A stretch of DNA of 44,494 bases from Cytophagales bacterium (GTDB taxonomy: Bacteria; Bacteroidota; Bacteroidia; Cytophagales; Spirosomataceae), in NCBI GenBank assembly GCA_013298865.1, contig JAAFJL010000022.1, forward strand, positions 1-44,494, in the 5' to 3' direction. Both the position numbers and the translations under genes were made by a program. Shown here piece by piece: positions 30,925 through 40,280 of the stretch; positions within the stretch are counted from its first letter, which is position 1; each line of letters starts with the position of its first letter. The notes beneath the pieces are model-generated. The model was not told the origin of the DNA and searched no databases. It worked only from the letters and a program-made list of their open reading frames with translations.

Positions 30925-33900
30925 GTGAAATCAAAAACTTTATCTTTATCCATTATATTTTCAGCTTTAATTTTCCAGAGTTGTAAAGATGATAATATAC
31001 TTTTTCAAAAATTATCTTCCTCTGAAACAGGTATCGACTTTGCAAATACCATAACAGAAAGTGATTCCTTGAATGTCTTTAATTTTGAATACATCTACAA
31101 CGGTGGTGGTTTAGGTATCGGAGATTTTAATGGTGATGGTTTTCAGGATGTATATTTTGCAGGAAATCAGGTTTCGAGTAAACTCTACATCAATAAAGGT
31201 ACGTCTTTGCAGTTTGAAGATGTTACTCAGCAAAGCAAAACTAATACCCAAACTTGGTGTACGGGTGTGTCTGTGATTGATATTAACCAAGATGGAAAGT
31301 TAGATGTTTATCTTTCTACAATTCATCCTAAAAAAGACAAAAAAGTTCCGAATTTGCTGTTCATCAATCAGGGAAATAATAAAAATGGAGTTCCTATTTT
31401 TGTTGAATCTGCCCAAAAAGTAGGTTTGGCAGATTCGAGTTATGCTACACAAATGGCTTTTTTGGATTATGACCTCGACGGTGACCTTGATGCCTATTTA
31501 CTGACCAACGCTTTAGAATCTTTTAGCAGAAATAATGTTCGCCCGAAAGAACATAATACGTCATCGAAAAGTATTGATAAATTTTTCAGAAACGATGGAA
31601 ATGGAGCGGATGGATTACCAATTTTCAAGAATGTAAGTAAAGAAGTAGGCATCACCGAAGAAGGTTGGGGACTTGGAATTTGTGTAAAAGACATTAATAG
31701 AGACGGTTATCCAGATGTTTATGTTGCCAATGATTTCCTTTCCAATGATTTACTCTACATCAACAATCGCAACGGCACATTTACCAATAAAATTTCTGAA
31801 TACCTTCGGCATCAGTCGCATAACAGCATGGGGATTGATATTGCAGATTTTAACAATGATGGTTTCGAGGATATTTCCGTGATGGACATGATGCCTGACG
31901 ATAACCTCAGACAAAAAAATATGTTCGGTTCTGTCTCTTATGATGCCTACGACCGTGCCATCACGATGGGCTATGAACCCCAGTTTGTCCGAAATATGCT
32001 TCAACTCAATAATGGTAATGGTTCGTTTAGTGACATTGGGTATTTGGCAGGAACAAATGCTACGGATTGGTCGTGGAGTACACTTTTTGCAGATTTTGAC
32101 AATGACGGCTGGCGAGATTTACTCATCACGAATGGCTACCGAAAAGACGTAACCGACCTTGATTTTATTACTTACCAAAGCGAATTGAAAATGTTTGGGA
32201 GTGACACAGAAAAGCTAAAAAAGCTCCGTGACGAAGCCGAAAAAATGGCGGAAGTAAAGAAGTCTAATTTTCTTTTCCATAATAATAAAGATTTAACTTT
32301 TACGGACAAAGCCAAAGATTGGGGGCTATCTGAACCATCGTTCAGTAATGGGGCGGCTTATGCGGATTTTGACAATGACGGAGATTTGGATTTAGTCATG
32401 AATAATATCAACGACAAAGCCTTTGTCTATAAAAATACTTTGAATGACACAAAAGAGAGCAAAAAAAATGATTATCTCAGAATCAAATTTGAAGGAAATG
32501 AAGGAAACCGAGATGGTTTGGGAGCAAAAGTTGAAGTTTTTTACGAAGGGAAAAAACAATTTGCCGAACACACTAATCAGCGTGGGTATGTGTCGAGTGT
32601 AGAGCCGATTATGCACATAGGACTGGGGGAAAACACAGTGATTGATAGTTTAAAAATATCATGGCAAAGTGGTAAAAGTCAGATACTTACCAATATAAAA
32701 ACTAATCAAATTTTAGTAATTCAAGAAAAAAATGCTTTGTTGAATCAAGAAAATATTCCATTGAATACTACGATTTTCGAGGAAGTTTCGGCACAACACA
32801 ACATCAATATTCGACACGAAGAAAACCTTTTTGTGGATTTCAAAAATCAGCCTTGTTTGCCTCATAAACATTCTCAGGCAGGACCTGGTCTTGCCGTTGG
32901 GGATGTCAACGGAGATGGTCTGGACGATTTTTATATGGGAACTTCGTACCGAAATAATGGTAAAATTTATTTGCAAACACCCGATGGCAAGTTTAAACCT
33001 TCAGAGATTTATCATGACAAAGAACCAAAAATTCAAGAAGATTTGGGTGTACTTTTCTTTGATGCTGACGGTGATAAAGATTTAGATTTTTACGCCGTAA
33101 GTGGCGGAACTGAGTTCGGTATTGGCTCGCAATCTTACCAAGACAGGTTGTATAAAAATGATGGAAAAGGACATTTTCAGCATGATTTGAACGCCCTACC
33201 TTCCACAGTTGCGAGTGGCGGAGTGGTTACGGCTGCGGATTTTGATAAAGATGGAGATTTAGATTTATTCGTTGGAGGTAGAATTGTAGCTGGACGATAC
33301 CCAGAGATTCCAGAAAGCTATTTGTTGCAAAATGATGGGAAAGGCAATTTTAAAAATATTACGCCTGATGCCCTTAAAAAAGTAGGACTAATTACGGCTG
33401 CACTTTGGACAGACTATGACAATGACAATGACCCAGACTTGATTCTGACAGGAGAATGGATGCCAATTTTGATTTTTGATAATAAAAATGGGCAGTTATC
33501 AGAAAATATTAATTCAAATTTAAAGTCTAAAATTGGTTGGTGGAATAGCTTGACTGGGGCGGATTTCGACAATGACGGAGACATAGATTATGTGGCTGGG
33601 AATTTAGGACTTAATTCAAAATACAAAGCAACAGACGCACAACCCGTTACGATTTACGCCAAAGATTATGACCAAAACGGAATGTTAGACCCTTTGATGA
33701 GCCATTATATTCAAGGAAAAGAGTTCTTGACGCACCCACGCATGACATTGGTTGACCAATTGGTTGCGATGCGGAGATTATTGCCGACTTTCAAAGATTA
33801 TGGAAAAATGGGGGTTGAAGATATTCTGAAAGAAGGAGATTTAAAAGGGGCTAATATCATCAAAGCCAATTATTTCCAGTCGGCTTACATCGAAAACAAA

Positions 33901-34335
33901 GGAAAAGGGAATTTTGAAATAAAACCTTTACCGATGGAAGCCCAATTTGCCCCAACTTTTGGGCTTTGTGCCAAAGATGTTGACCAAGACGGAAATTTAG
34001 ACCTAATGACGGTTGGTAATTCCTATGCAACAGAAGTACTAACGGGTAGATACGATGCAGGAATTGGGAACTATTTGAAGGGAGACGGCAAAGGAAATTT
34101 CAAGAATATCGCTATAAATCAAAGCGGTTTTTTTGTAAATGGTGACGCCAAAGCTATGGCGGAAATCAGGCTAAAAAATGGAGAAAACTTAGTTTTAGTC
34201 ACCAGAAATAATGATATGATGCTGGCTTTCAGGCAAAAAAGTAGTGTAAAAACTCATACCAAAAACCCGAAACGAAAAGAAGAAACTTATTATGGTTCGG
34301 GGTATTTGTCGCAGAGTAGCGTGCGGAAAAACTGA
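30925..34335 (+). CDS. FG-GAP/VCBS repeat lipoprotein with ASPIC/UnbV domain
   Basis: This 1136-residue surface protein starts at a GTG and has a lipobox (FQSC, lipidated Cys near 20). It carries many FG-GAP/VCBS calcium-binding repeats of the kind GIGDFNGDGFQDVYFAGNQ, FLDYDLDGDLDAYLLTN, ADFDNDGDLDLVMNNI and ADFDKDGDLDLFVGG. A central ASPIC/UnbV domain (about residues 515-600) includes DGLGAKVEVFYEGKKQFAEHTNQRGYVSSVEPIMHIGLG. Such proteins commonly sit next to susC/susD in Cytophagales, and may bind ligand at the surface or carry an adhesin-like beta-propeller. It probably extends the susCD locus as a separate transcript. Confidence 0.9.
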   Translation: MKSKTLSLSIIFSALIFQSCKDDNILFQKLSSSETGIDFANTITESDSLNVFNFEYIYNGGGLGIGDFNGDGFQDVYFAGNQVSSKLYINKGTSLQFEDVTQQSKTNTQTWCTGVSVIDINQDGKLDVYLSTIHPKKDKKVPNLLFINQGNNKNGVPIFVESAQKVGLADSSYATQMAFLDYDLDGDLDAYLLTNALESFSRNNVRPKEHNTSSKSIDKFFRNDGNGADGLPIFKNVSKEVGITEEGWGLGICVKDINRDGYPDVYVANDFLSNDLLYINNRNGTFTNKISEYLRHQSHNSMGIDIADFNNDGFEDISVMDMMPDDNLRQKNMFGSVSYDAYDRAITMGYEPQFVRNMLQLNNGNGSFSDIGYLAGTNATDWSWSTLFADFDNDGWRDLLITNGYRKDVTDLDFITYQSELKMFGSDTEKLKKLRDEAEKMAEVKKSNFLFHNNKDLTFTDKAKDWGLSEPSFSNGAAYADFDNDGDLDLVMNNINDKAFVYKNTLNDTKESKKNDYLRIKFEGNEGNRDGLGAKVEVFYEGKKQFAEHTNQRGYVSSVEPIMHIGLGENTVIDSLKISWQSGKSQILTNIKTNQILVIQEKNALLNQENIPLNTTIFEEVSAQHNINIRHEENLFVDFKNQPCLPHKHSQAGPGLAVGDVNGDGLDDFYMGTSYRNNGKIYLQTPDGKFKPSEIYHDKEPKIQEDLGVLFFDADGDKDLDFYAVSGGTEFGIGSQSYQDRLYKNDGKGHFQHDLNALPSTVASGGVVTAADFDKDGDLDLFVGGRIVAGRYPEIPESYLLQNDGKGNFKNITPDALKKVGLITAALWTDYDNDNDPDLILTGEWMPILIFDNKNGQLSENINSNLKSKIGWWNSLTGADFDNDGDIDYVAGNLGLNSKYKATDAQPVTIYAKDYDQNGMLDPLMSHYIQGKEFLTHPRMTLVDQLVAMRRLLPTFKDYGKMGVEDILKEGDLKGANIIKANYFQSAYIENKGKGNFEIKPLPMEAQFAPTFGLCAKDVDQDGNLDLMTVGNSYATEVLTGRYDAGIGNYLKGDGKGNFKNIAINQSGFFVNGDAKAMAEIRLKNGENLVLVTRNNDMMLAFRQKSSVKTHTKNPKRKEETYYGSGYLSQSSVRKN

Positions 34336-34400
34336 GAAGTTGCAAAAAAATAAACTTAGAGGGTTAGAGTTTTAGAGAAAGTATTACGCAATATTTGACA

Positions 34401-34566
34401 TAAGGAACTGGAATTAAATAACTTATCCAGCTTTACTTACTCTTTTTGTATCACTTTTCGTTAGGAAAATCCTCATTTAGCGATGCTAAATTGCGGTTTT
34501 CCTGCCTCAATTGATACAAAAATAGCCACCTAAAACTTGGATAACTTATTTAATTCCCGTTCCTAA
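34401..34566. repeat. Nested palindrome between convergent genes (166 bp)
   Basis: The outer arms 34401-34429 and 34538-34566 match at 26 of 29. The middle arms TTTTTGTATCA (34443-34453) and TGATACAAAAA (34512-34522) are perfect. The inner arms are AGGAAAA/TTTTCCT (34463-34469, 34497-34503), and the tip is TTTAGC-GAT-GCTAAA (34476-34490). Unpaired segments separate the steps. It fills most of the gap between the FG-GAP gene and the GH105 gene and may terminate both. Confidence 0.87.
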
Positions 34567-34594
34567 GTAGTTAAGGAACGGTAAAACAATAACT

Positions 34595-35725
34595 TCATTT
34601 CATTTTATAGACCTCAGCCCCAGCCAAGAGGAAACACCCAACGCCAAAATCATCGAAGTTGGGGATTTTTTCAAATGATAAAGGTTGTCCATCTTTGGGT
34701 TCTTTGCCTGTACCTTGTACATAGCCCAAGAATCCATTTGGATGTAAACAATCTTTTATCAAACCGTTCATGGCTTTTGTAATGATTGGGTTAAAAGTTT
34801 TCTTTTTCAATAAACCCTTATTTACGCCCCAAGCCATGCCATAAGTAAATAAAGCTGTACCCGTTAATTCTTTCCCACCAAAATCTGTTTCGTCGATAAG
34901 ACTCACGTTCCAGAAACCGTCTGTTCTTTGTAGAGAAGACAAGGCAATCATCATTTCTAAATAGGTTTTTTCGTATTCTGCCCGATGAGGAGCATTTTTT
35001 GGCATAATATCCAATACCCGAACTAAAGCTGCCACTACCCAGCCATTCCCACGTGACCAATAGCAATTTTTACCCGAAGGCGTAGCAAAAGGTGGGTCAA
35101 AATCTTTATCTCTGTACCAAAGTTTTTCCGTAGGATTATATAGACCATTGTCGCCCTGTACGGTTTTAGTGTGAACATACATTTCATACATTTTTTCAAA
35201 ATAGCGGTCGTCTTTATAGATTACACCTAATTGTGCAAAAACGGGCATAGCCATTTGTAGGGCATCAATCCAAGTCCAATCATCTTTTTTTTCGCTATTA
35301 ACCATATTATCCATGCACTCTTTTATGTCTTTGATTCGCTCTGGTTTTGGGTCAATCAAATACAAATCCATATAAGTTTGTCCACAGCATTGGTCGTCTC
35401 CATTTCGAGTTTTTGTGCCATTCCGAAGCCCCCATTTATGTGCTTCTCCCCAAGTGGTTGCATAATCATAGTAGCGTTTTTGTTTATCAATTTTATAAAG
35501 TGCCATGAGTCCCTCATAATAAACTCCACGAGTCCAGATATTACTCGGACGAGTTTTATCTGCTGCCCAAATGGGCTTACTTACATCAGACCATTCGTTC
35601 ATGAAATAGTCATTGGCTGATGTTAGGGCTTTCAGTAAATCAGGTTTACTCGGAAGTTTCTGTCCATCAGATGGGTAGCTATTTACTAAGCCAAAAATCA
35701 ATAAGAATACGATTATTTTCTGCAT
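34595..35725 (-). CDS. GH105-type unsaturated uronyl hydrolase
   Basis: This 376-residue secreted enzyme (signal MQKIIVFLLIFGLVNSYPSDG) fits the GH88/GH105 alpha/alpha-barrel family. Family motifs are WTRGVYYEGLMALYKI, GDDQCCGQTYMDLYLI, DDWTWIDALQMAMPVFAQLG (catalytic Asp region), YWSRGNGWVVAALVRVLDIMP and LTGTALFTYGMAWGVNKGLL. GH105 enzymes remove the unsaturated uronic acid left by polysaccharide lyases, classically on rhamnogalacturonan oligomers. It starts 14 bp after a second GH105-like gene, so the two form an operon. Exact substrate is not provable here. Confidence 0.88.
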   Translation of the reverse strand: MQKIIVFLLIFGLVNSYPSDGQKLPSKPDLLKALTSANDYFMNEWSDVSKPIWAADKTRPSNIWTRGVYYEGLMALYKIDKQKRYYDYATTWGEAHKWGLRNGTKTRNGDDQCCGQTYMDLYLIDPKPERIKDIKECMDNMVNSEKKDDWTWIDALQMAMPVFAQLGVIYKDDRYFEKMYEMYVHTKTVQGDNGLYNPTEKLWYRDKDFDPPFATPSGKNCYWSRGNGWVVAALVRVLDIMPKNAPHRAEYEKTYLEMMIALSSLQRTDGFWNVSLIDETDFGGKELTGTALFTYGMAWGVNKGLLKKKTFNPIITKAMNGLIKDCLHPNGFLGYVQGTGKEPKDGQPLSFEKIPNFDDFGVGCFLLAGAEVYKMK

Positions 35726-35739
35726 CTTTCGTTTAGGAT

Positions 35740-37098
35740 TTACTTTTTCAACAATTGTACAGAGCTGTCGTTTATCTCGAACTTATTGGTTTTCAATAAG
35801 TTAATTATTTCTGAACCCGCCAAAATCACAGGACCATAACCATGTGCTGCAAAAGGACTGATAGGACGGTGATAATAAAATGCAGGGTCAAAAGCCATAC
35901 CCGTACCTACACAAGTGCCTTCCACTTGTCCCTTTTCGTTTACTTTGGTCGAGATAGCATTCCAGCCCAACAATACCATTGGTGCGTAGGCAAGTGAATC
36001 TATCCAACCTCGATTAATGGCTCTGGCAATGGCAAAAGTATAGATGGCAGTTGCGGAGGTTTCGAGATAAGAATCCTCTTTGTCGAGTAATTGATGCCAA
36101 AAACCAGAACCAGATTGATAACTCGCCAAACCTTTTACATGAGCGTTCAATAAAGTCAAAATCTCAGGACGAGTAGGGTGCTTTTCGGGTAAAACTTCTA
36201 ATAATTCTACTATGGTCATCACTGCCCAACCGTTGGCTCTTGCCCAATGAAACTGAGGGTGTTCGGTCATGTTTTCTACCCAACCGTGCATAAAAACGTT
36301 CTTCTCTTGGTTGAACATCCTTCTGGCATACAACAATACTTGCTTAGTGGCTTCGTCGTAATATTTTTGTTCACCAGTGAGTTTCCCCATTTGGGCTAAT
36401 GCAGGAATTGCCATAAATAAATCATCTAACCAAAGGGTATTGGCTTGCGGACGATTTCTTGCTAAAGTGCCATCTTTTAGGCGGTGTTCTTTATTGAGAA
36501 TATAGTCGATATGGACATCAATCAAAGGGCGGAGATTGGCTTTAGTACCTTCACGAGTAGCTTTTATCATGGCTGCACACATAGCTCCGCAGTCGTCCAA
36601 AGCGTGTGGTGTGAGTAATCCTTTCAGTGGACTTTTTGTACCCCAATCGGCGTGTGTTTCATTCGTTTTTTGGAAAAATGGGGCAGAATTAGCAATGAAT
36701 TGTAGTCTTTTCTCAGCATATTCTTTGAAACGAACATCGCCCGTTGCTTGACTCGCCAATAACATCGCTCCATAAGTAACACCCCATTCGTAGCTCACGA
36801 GTCTGAAATCTCCTTTTTTCAAAGCAGTATTTTCATCAATTTTCGATAAATCATAGAGGCTTTCTCCCGTTTTGGTATTCACAAATTCGGTGGGTGTTAC
36901 TTCGCTGAGGTAGCCATGAATTTTATCTAAAACCACTTTTATTTCTTCCGTTTTAGGAATCCCATAAGGAACAGGGTAATCTGGTTTTAGCAAGTGTAAT
37001 GGCGTATTTGAATCATTGGCGTTAGTAACATTGCGTTGTGCAAAGACTGAGACGTTGGTTAAAAGTAGCAGTAAGATTAAGTGGTTTTTCATTTTCAA
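35740..37098 (-). CDS. GH105-like glycoside hydrolase (second member)
   Basis: This 452-residue secreted protein (signal MKMKNHLILLLLLTNVSVFAQ) has the same barrel pattern: FRLVSYEWGVTYGAMLLASQATGD, DDCGAMCAAMIKATR, ANTLWLDDLFMAIPALAQMG, FHWARANGWAVMTIVELLEVLPEKHP and LETSATAIYTFAIARAINRGWI. It is longer than its partner and differs in detail, so the two may act on different links of the same glycan. On the minus strand a TACTTTTG at 37112-37119 fits the -7 box and lies 13 bp upstream of the start, suggesting a very short leader. It is separate from the TonB receptor upstream, which has its own terminator. Confidence 0.83.
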   Translation of the reverse strand: MKMKNHLILLLLLTNVSVFAQRNVTNANDSNTPLHLLKPDYPVPYGIPKTEEIKVVLDKIHGYLSEVTPTEFVNTKTGESLYDLSKIDENTALKKGDFRLVSYEWGVTYGAMLLASQATGDVRFKEYAEKRLQFIANSAPFFQKTNETHADWGTKSPLKGLLTPHALDDCGAMCAAMIKATREGTKANLRPLIDVHIDYILNKEHRLKDGTLARNRPQANTLWLDDLFMAIPALAQMGKLTGEQKYYDEATKQVLLYARRMFNQEKNVFMHGWVENMTEHPQFHWARANGWAVMTIVELLEVLPEKHPTRPEILTLLNAHVKGLASYQSGSGFWHQLLDKEDSYLETSATAIYTFAIARAINRGWIDSLAYAPMVLLGWNAISTKVNEKGQVEGTCVGTGMAFDPAFYYHRPISPFAAHGYGPVILAGSEIINLLKTNKFEINDSSVQLLKK

Positions 37099-37111
37099 TT
37101 TGGGTTTTAAT

Positions 37112-37119
37112 CAAAAGTA
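37112..37119 (-). promoter_or_regulatory. Candidate -7 box of the GH105 operon
   Basis: CAAAAGTA on the plus strand reads TACTTTTG on the minus strand, the same octamer as in the LuxR promoter at 20833-20840. It is 13 bp upstream of the start at 37098. No good -33 element was seen. Confidence 0.4.
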
Positions 37120-37162
37120 AAAAAATGGCTAAAAAAAACTGTCATCGACCGTGATATATTCA

Positions 37163-37193
37163 CAAAAAAAGGTCAGAAGTGCTCTGACCTTTT
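37163..37193 (-). terminator. Terminator of the TonB-dependent receptor
   Basis: AAAAGGTCAGA (37167-37177) and TCTGACCTTTT (37183-37193) form an 11-base stem with loop AGTGC. The A-run before it reads as a T-run on the minus strand. Confidence 0.87.
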
Positions 37194-37298
37194 GGGAGTA
37201 TTTTTACAGAAAATGATTTTGTAAAAAGGAGTGAGGATTCACTAAAACCCTCACTCGCTTACACTCTAATTAAACCATTATCCAATTTTTATTATTCT

Positions 37299-39917
37299 TT
37301 ATTTCGGACGACCACCGCCTGGTGCTGGGGTTGCTGCTGGTGCTGCACCGCCACCTTGTTGACCGCCGCCGCCGCCACCTTCGCCGCCTTCTTTTAGGTC
37401 ATCATTATTGACAGATTTTTTCTTTTTACGAGAATCAGTAAAGGTCATTTTTCCGATTCGGTAACTAAAGTTGATTTTAAAGTTTAGGTTTTGAAGCGTT
37501 GTTACACTTTTCTGATTTAAAATTGGCGATGTTAACTCATTACGAATTTTGAATCCGTTGGGTGTGAAAAAATTCTCGAAACCAAAGCCAAGACTTCCTT
37601 TTTTGTCTTTGAAATCTTTCTTCAAACTCAAACTGTAAATTCCCATACCGCCCTGATAACCTTGGAGTTGTACTTGCGTAGAACGCATAAATCCGAAGAC
37701 CTGTAAACCCCAGTTGTTACCTAAAGTATAACTACCAAATGCCCTGAAATTGGCTACCCAACCTGTGTTTGAGGCACTGAAATTAGGATTTGGATTATTG
37801 TTTCTTAGGGAAGCATAATATACATCTCCACCCAAACCGAGCATAAATTTATTAGAAAGGTTAATATTCCCGAAGGCATTAAAACCATAAGCATCCTGAT
37901 TACCAATGTTTTGATACGTGGTTCTCAGGGTATCTCGCCCGATTACGTCACGTACACTTTCGATTGCATCCGTTGTGTTACGCATGAAAGTTGAAAGCGT
38001 AAGAAAAGTATTTTTGAAAAAAGTATTCAGTGTCAATTCAAAATTATTGGTATATTCTGGACTCAATTCTGGATTTCCGTAAGAAATATTCAATGGATTT
38101 GCTGCATTGATATTTGGGTTCAAGAACTGAATTGAAGGACGTTGAATTCTACGATTGTAGGCAGCTTTGAGAGTACTACCACCTTTGAGTTTTTTAGAAA
38201 TGTTAATGCTTGGCACCCACACACCATAAGACGGAATTGTGAGGGCTTTGTCCCCTTTAAAATTCGCTGTAATGTCTGTGAATTCGTACCTAAGCCCTGT
38301 TTTTAGGGTATAAGTTTTGCTTAAAGTAGAAGTCCAAGAGCCATAAGTTCCCATAATGTTTTGGTTATAATCAAACACATTAGAAGGCGTTGCAGCGTTA
38401 CTGATTGGCAAATACGGGGCATCACTTCCTTTGGCGAAGAAATACTGGAAGTCACTATTTACTTGTCTGAAAATCCCTTTCACCCCAAATTCTACTAATT
38501 GCTTTTTGCCAATTGGTGTTTGGTAGTCAGACTGAACAGTTACTTCTTGGTTGTAGCTCTGATTTTCATTTTTCAGTCTGCTAATTACATTAAAAGTATT
38601 AATGTCCAAGTTGCTGTTAATGAAATCATTAGTTCTATTATTGCGACTATATTGTGTCGAAAACGAAAGTTCTTGTTGTGGTTTTTTGAAAGTATGCGTA
38701 TAGTCAACATTCAAATCAACGTTTCCTGAAAGGTCAGCAATATCAACATCACGAACGTTTGAACTCAAAAGGGTTGAACCAGAAAAACGTTGATTCAACA
38801 TTCTGTCTTGGTAATTATGCCCATTTCTTACTCCAAATCTCGCCGAAGCCGAAACAGTATTGGTTTTATTAATGTCCCAGTCCCAACCTAATTGATAATT
38901 TCCCCAAAGTCCCTGATTACGAGTATCCGCTTTTTGGGTATTAAAAGTTTTACTTCCGTCAGAATTGGCTGTTACTTGTTCATTATAAAAATCCCCGTAA
39001 ACGTTGTAGTTAGCTCTACCATGTCCGCCCAAAGAGAAGCCCATATTTCCTTTTCTGTAATTTCCATTCAGTCCTAAATTTCCACCTCTGATTCCCACTG
39101 AAGTATCCATATTAAGTGTAAGCCCTTGAAGATTATTTTTCTTTGTGATGATATTGATAATCCCAGCCGAACCTTCTGCATCATATCTGGCAGACGGCGA
39201 CGTGATAACCTCCACAGTTTTAATCATATCAGCAGGAATTTGCTTGAGGGCATCCGCCACACTTGAAGCCACAATTGTAGAAGGTTTGTTATTAATCAAA
39301 ACCTTAATATTCTGGCTTCCACGGAGGGAAACATTTCCGTCTAAATCTACCGAAAGCATGGGTACTTTTCTTAGTACATCAGAAGCATCACCGCCTTTGC
39401 TGGTGGCGTCACGGTCTGCATTATAGACCAAACGGTCAACTTTATCTTCAATGATTGACTTTTGTCCTTCTACGGTTACTTCCTGCAAAACTCTGTTATC
39501 AAGTGTTAATTTGATAACACTAAGGTCGATTTCATCATTTTTATTAATGATTTTTACTTCATCAATCGTAGCATTTTTATAGCCCATGAATGAAACTACT
39601 ACTTTGTATTCGCCAACAGGGACACGAGTGATACTGAATTTCCCAACGACATCACAGATAGCACCATCAACAGGCTTATTTGTTGCTTTATTGATGAGGG
39701 CAATGCTGGCAAATTCGATAGCTTTGGTATTAGAAGAATCAATGACATAACCAGAGATTTTTCCAGAACCTTTTGGCGTAGCCTGAGCAGTCCCAGGAAT
39801 AGCAGCATTTTCTTTGTTACGTCTGCCACCGTCCATACCACCCATCATCGGGAATTGAGCCAAAATGCTAGTGGAGAGTAATAAACAGAAAGTTCCGAGT
39901 AGTAATAATTTTTTCAT
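37299..39917 (-). CDS. TonB-dependent receptor with Gly-rich C-terminal tail
   Basis: This 872-residue outer-membrane protein has a signal peptide (MKKLLLLGTFCLLLSTSILAQ), a Gly/Met-rich linker, a carboxypeptidase-like domain (ISGYVIDSSNTKAIEFASIALI...), a plug (DASDVLRKVPMLSVDLDGNVSLRGSQNIKVLINNKPS... ITSPSARYDAEGSAGIINIITKKN) and a barrel of the OMP_b-brl_3 type. The barrel appears to end at NFKINFSYRIGKMTF. It is followed by KKKKSVNNDDLK and a tail of Gly, Gln, Ala and Pro ending GGGRPK, about 45 residues past the last strand. Ligand is unknown; no SusD partner is adjacent. A variant of the MITE-end motif lies at 39986-40009 upstream. Confidence 0.9.
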   Translation of the reverse strand: MKKLLLLGTFCLLLSTSILAQFPMMGGMDGGRRNKENAAIPGTAQATPKGSGKISGYVIDSSNTKAIEFASIALINKATNKPVDGAICDVVGKFSITRVPVGEYKVVVSFMGYKNATIDEVKIINKNDEIDLSVIKLTLDNRVLQEVTVEGQKSIIEDKVDRLVYNADRDATSKGGDASDVLRKVPMLSVDLDGNVSLRGSQNIKVLINNKPSTIVASSVADALKQIPADMIKTVEVITSPSARYDAEGSAGIINIITKKNNLQGLTLNMDTSVGIRGGNLGLNGNYRKGNMGFSLGGHGRANYNVYGDFYNEQVTANSDGSKTFNTQKADTRNQGLWGNYQLGWDWDINKTNTVSASARFGVRNGHNYQDRMLNQRFSGSTLLSSNVRDVDIADLSGNVDLNVDYTHTFKKPQQELSFSTQYSRNNRTNDFINSNLDINTFNVISRLKNENQSYNQEVTVQSDYQTPIGKKQLVEFGVKGIFRQVNSDFQYFFAKGSDAPYLPISNAATPSNVFDYNQNIMGTYGSWTSTLSKTYTLKTGLRYEFTDITANFKGDKALTIPSYGVWVPSINISKKLKGGSTLKAAYNRRIQRPSIQFLNPNINAANPLNISYGNPELSPEYTNNFELTLNTFFKNTFLTLSTFMRNTTDAIESVRDVIGRDTLRTTYQNIGNQDAYGFNAFGNINLSNKFMLGLGGDVYYASLRNNNPNPNFSASNTGWVANFRAFGSYTLGNNWGLQVFGFMRSTQVQLQGYQGGMGIYSLSLKKDFKDKKGSLGFGFENFFTPNGFKIRNELTSPILNQKSVTTLQNLNFKINFSYRIGKMTFTDSRKKKKSVNNDDLKEGGEGGGGGGQQGGGAAPAATPAPGGGRPK

Positions 39918-39985
39918 GGTATAAAATGCTTGTACGTTGTGATAGATATAATCAATAACCTATTTTTTCACTAAAGGTTTATTTC

Positions 39986-40009
39986 AGAAAAGTTTAAACA
40001 GATTCAATA
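39986..40009. repeat. Solo copy of the MITE-end motif, inverted
   Basis: On the minus strand this reads TATTGAATCTGTTTAAAC followed by TTTTCT, close to the ends of the 17218-17393 element. It lies 69 bp upstream of the receptor start. Confidence 0.55.
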
Positions 40010-40208
40010 ATATATCTATTTCAAAACAAAGTTGTATCATTAATAAATACCAAACTAATACAATTAGACAAGACGGACGATTTACTTGATGAAAAGGACT
40101 TTTTAAAGGTTTTAAGGTATTTGGGAAGATTTTTTCCTTTTCAAATAATCAGCCTAAACTTAGTCAATATCATTGAATAGTACTATTTTGAAAATAAGCA
40201 TCTAATGC

Positions 40209-40246
40209 AAAAAAGCCCTTCTAAAGAATTTTAGAAGGGCTTTTTT
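40209..40246. terminator. Strong bidirectional terminator
   Basis: A perfect 17-bp stem, arms 40209-40225 and 40230-40246, has a four-base loop and A6/T6 ends. It ends the effector-immunity operon on the minus strand. Confidence 0.9.
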
Positions 40247-40280
40247 GTTGTACAAGGAATTCATAAAAAACAATGGAATT

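Larger units (their letters stand above)
39918..40280. other. Gene-free interval upstream of the TonB receptor
   Basis: These 363 bp contain the motif at 39986-40009 and the terminator at 40209-40246. No gene was seen. Confidence 0.6.
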
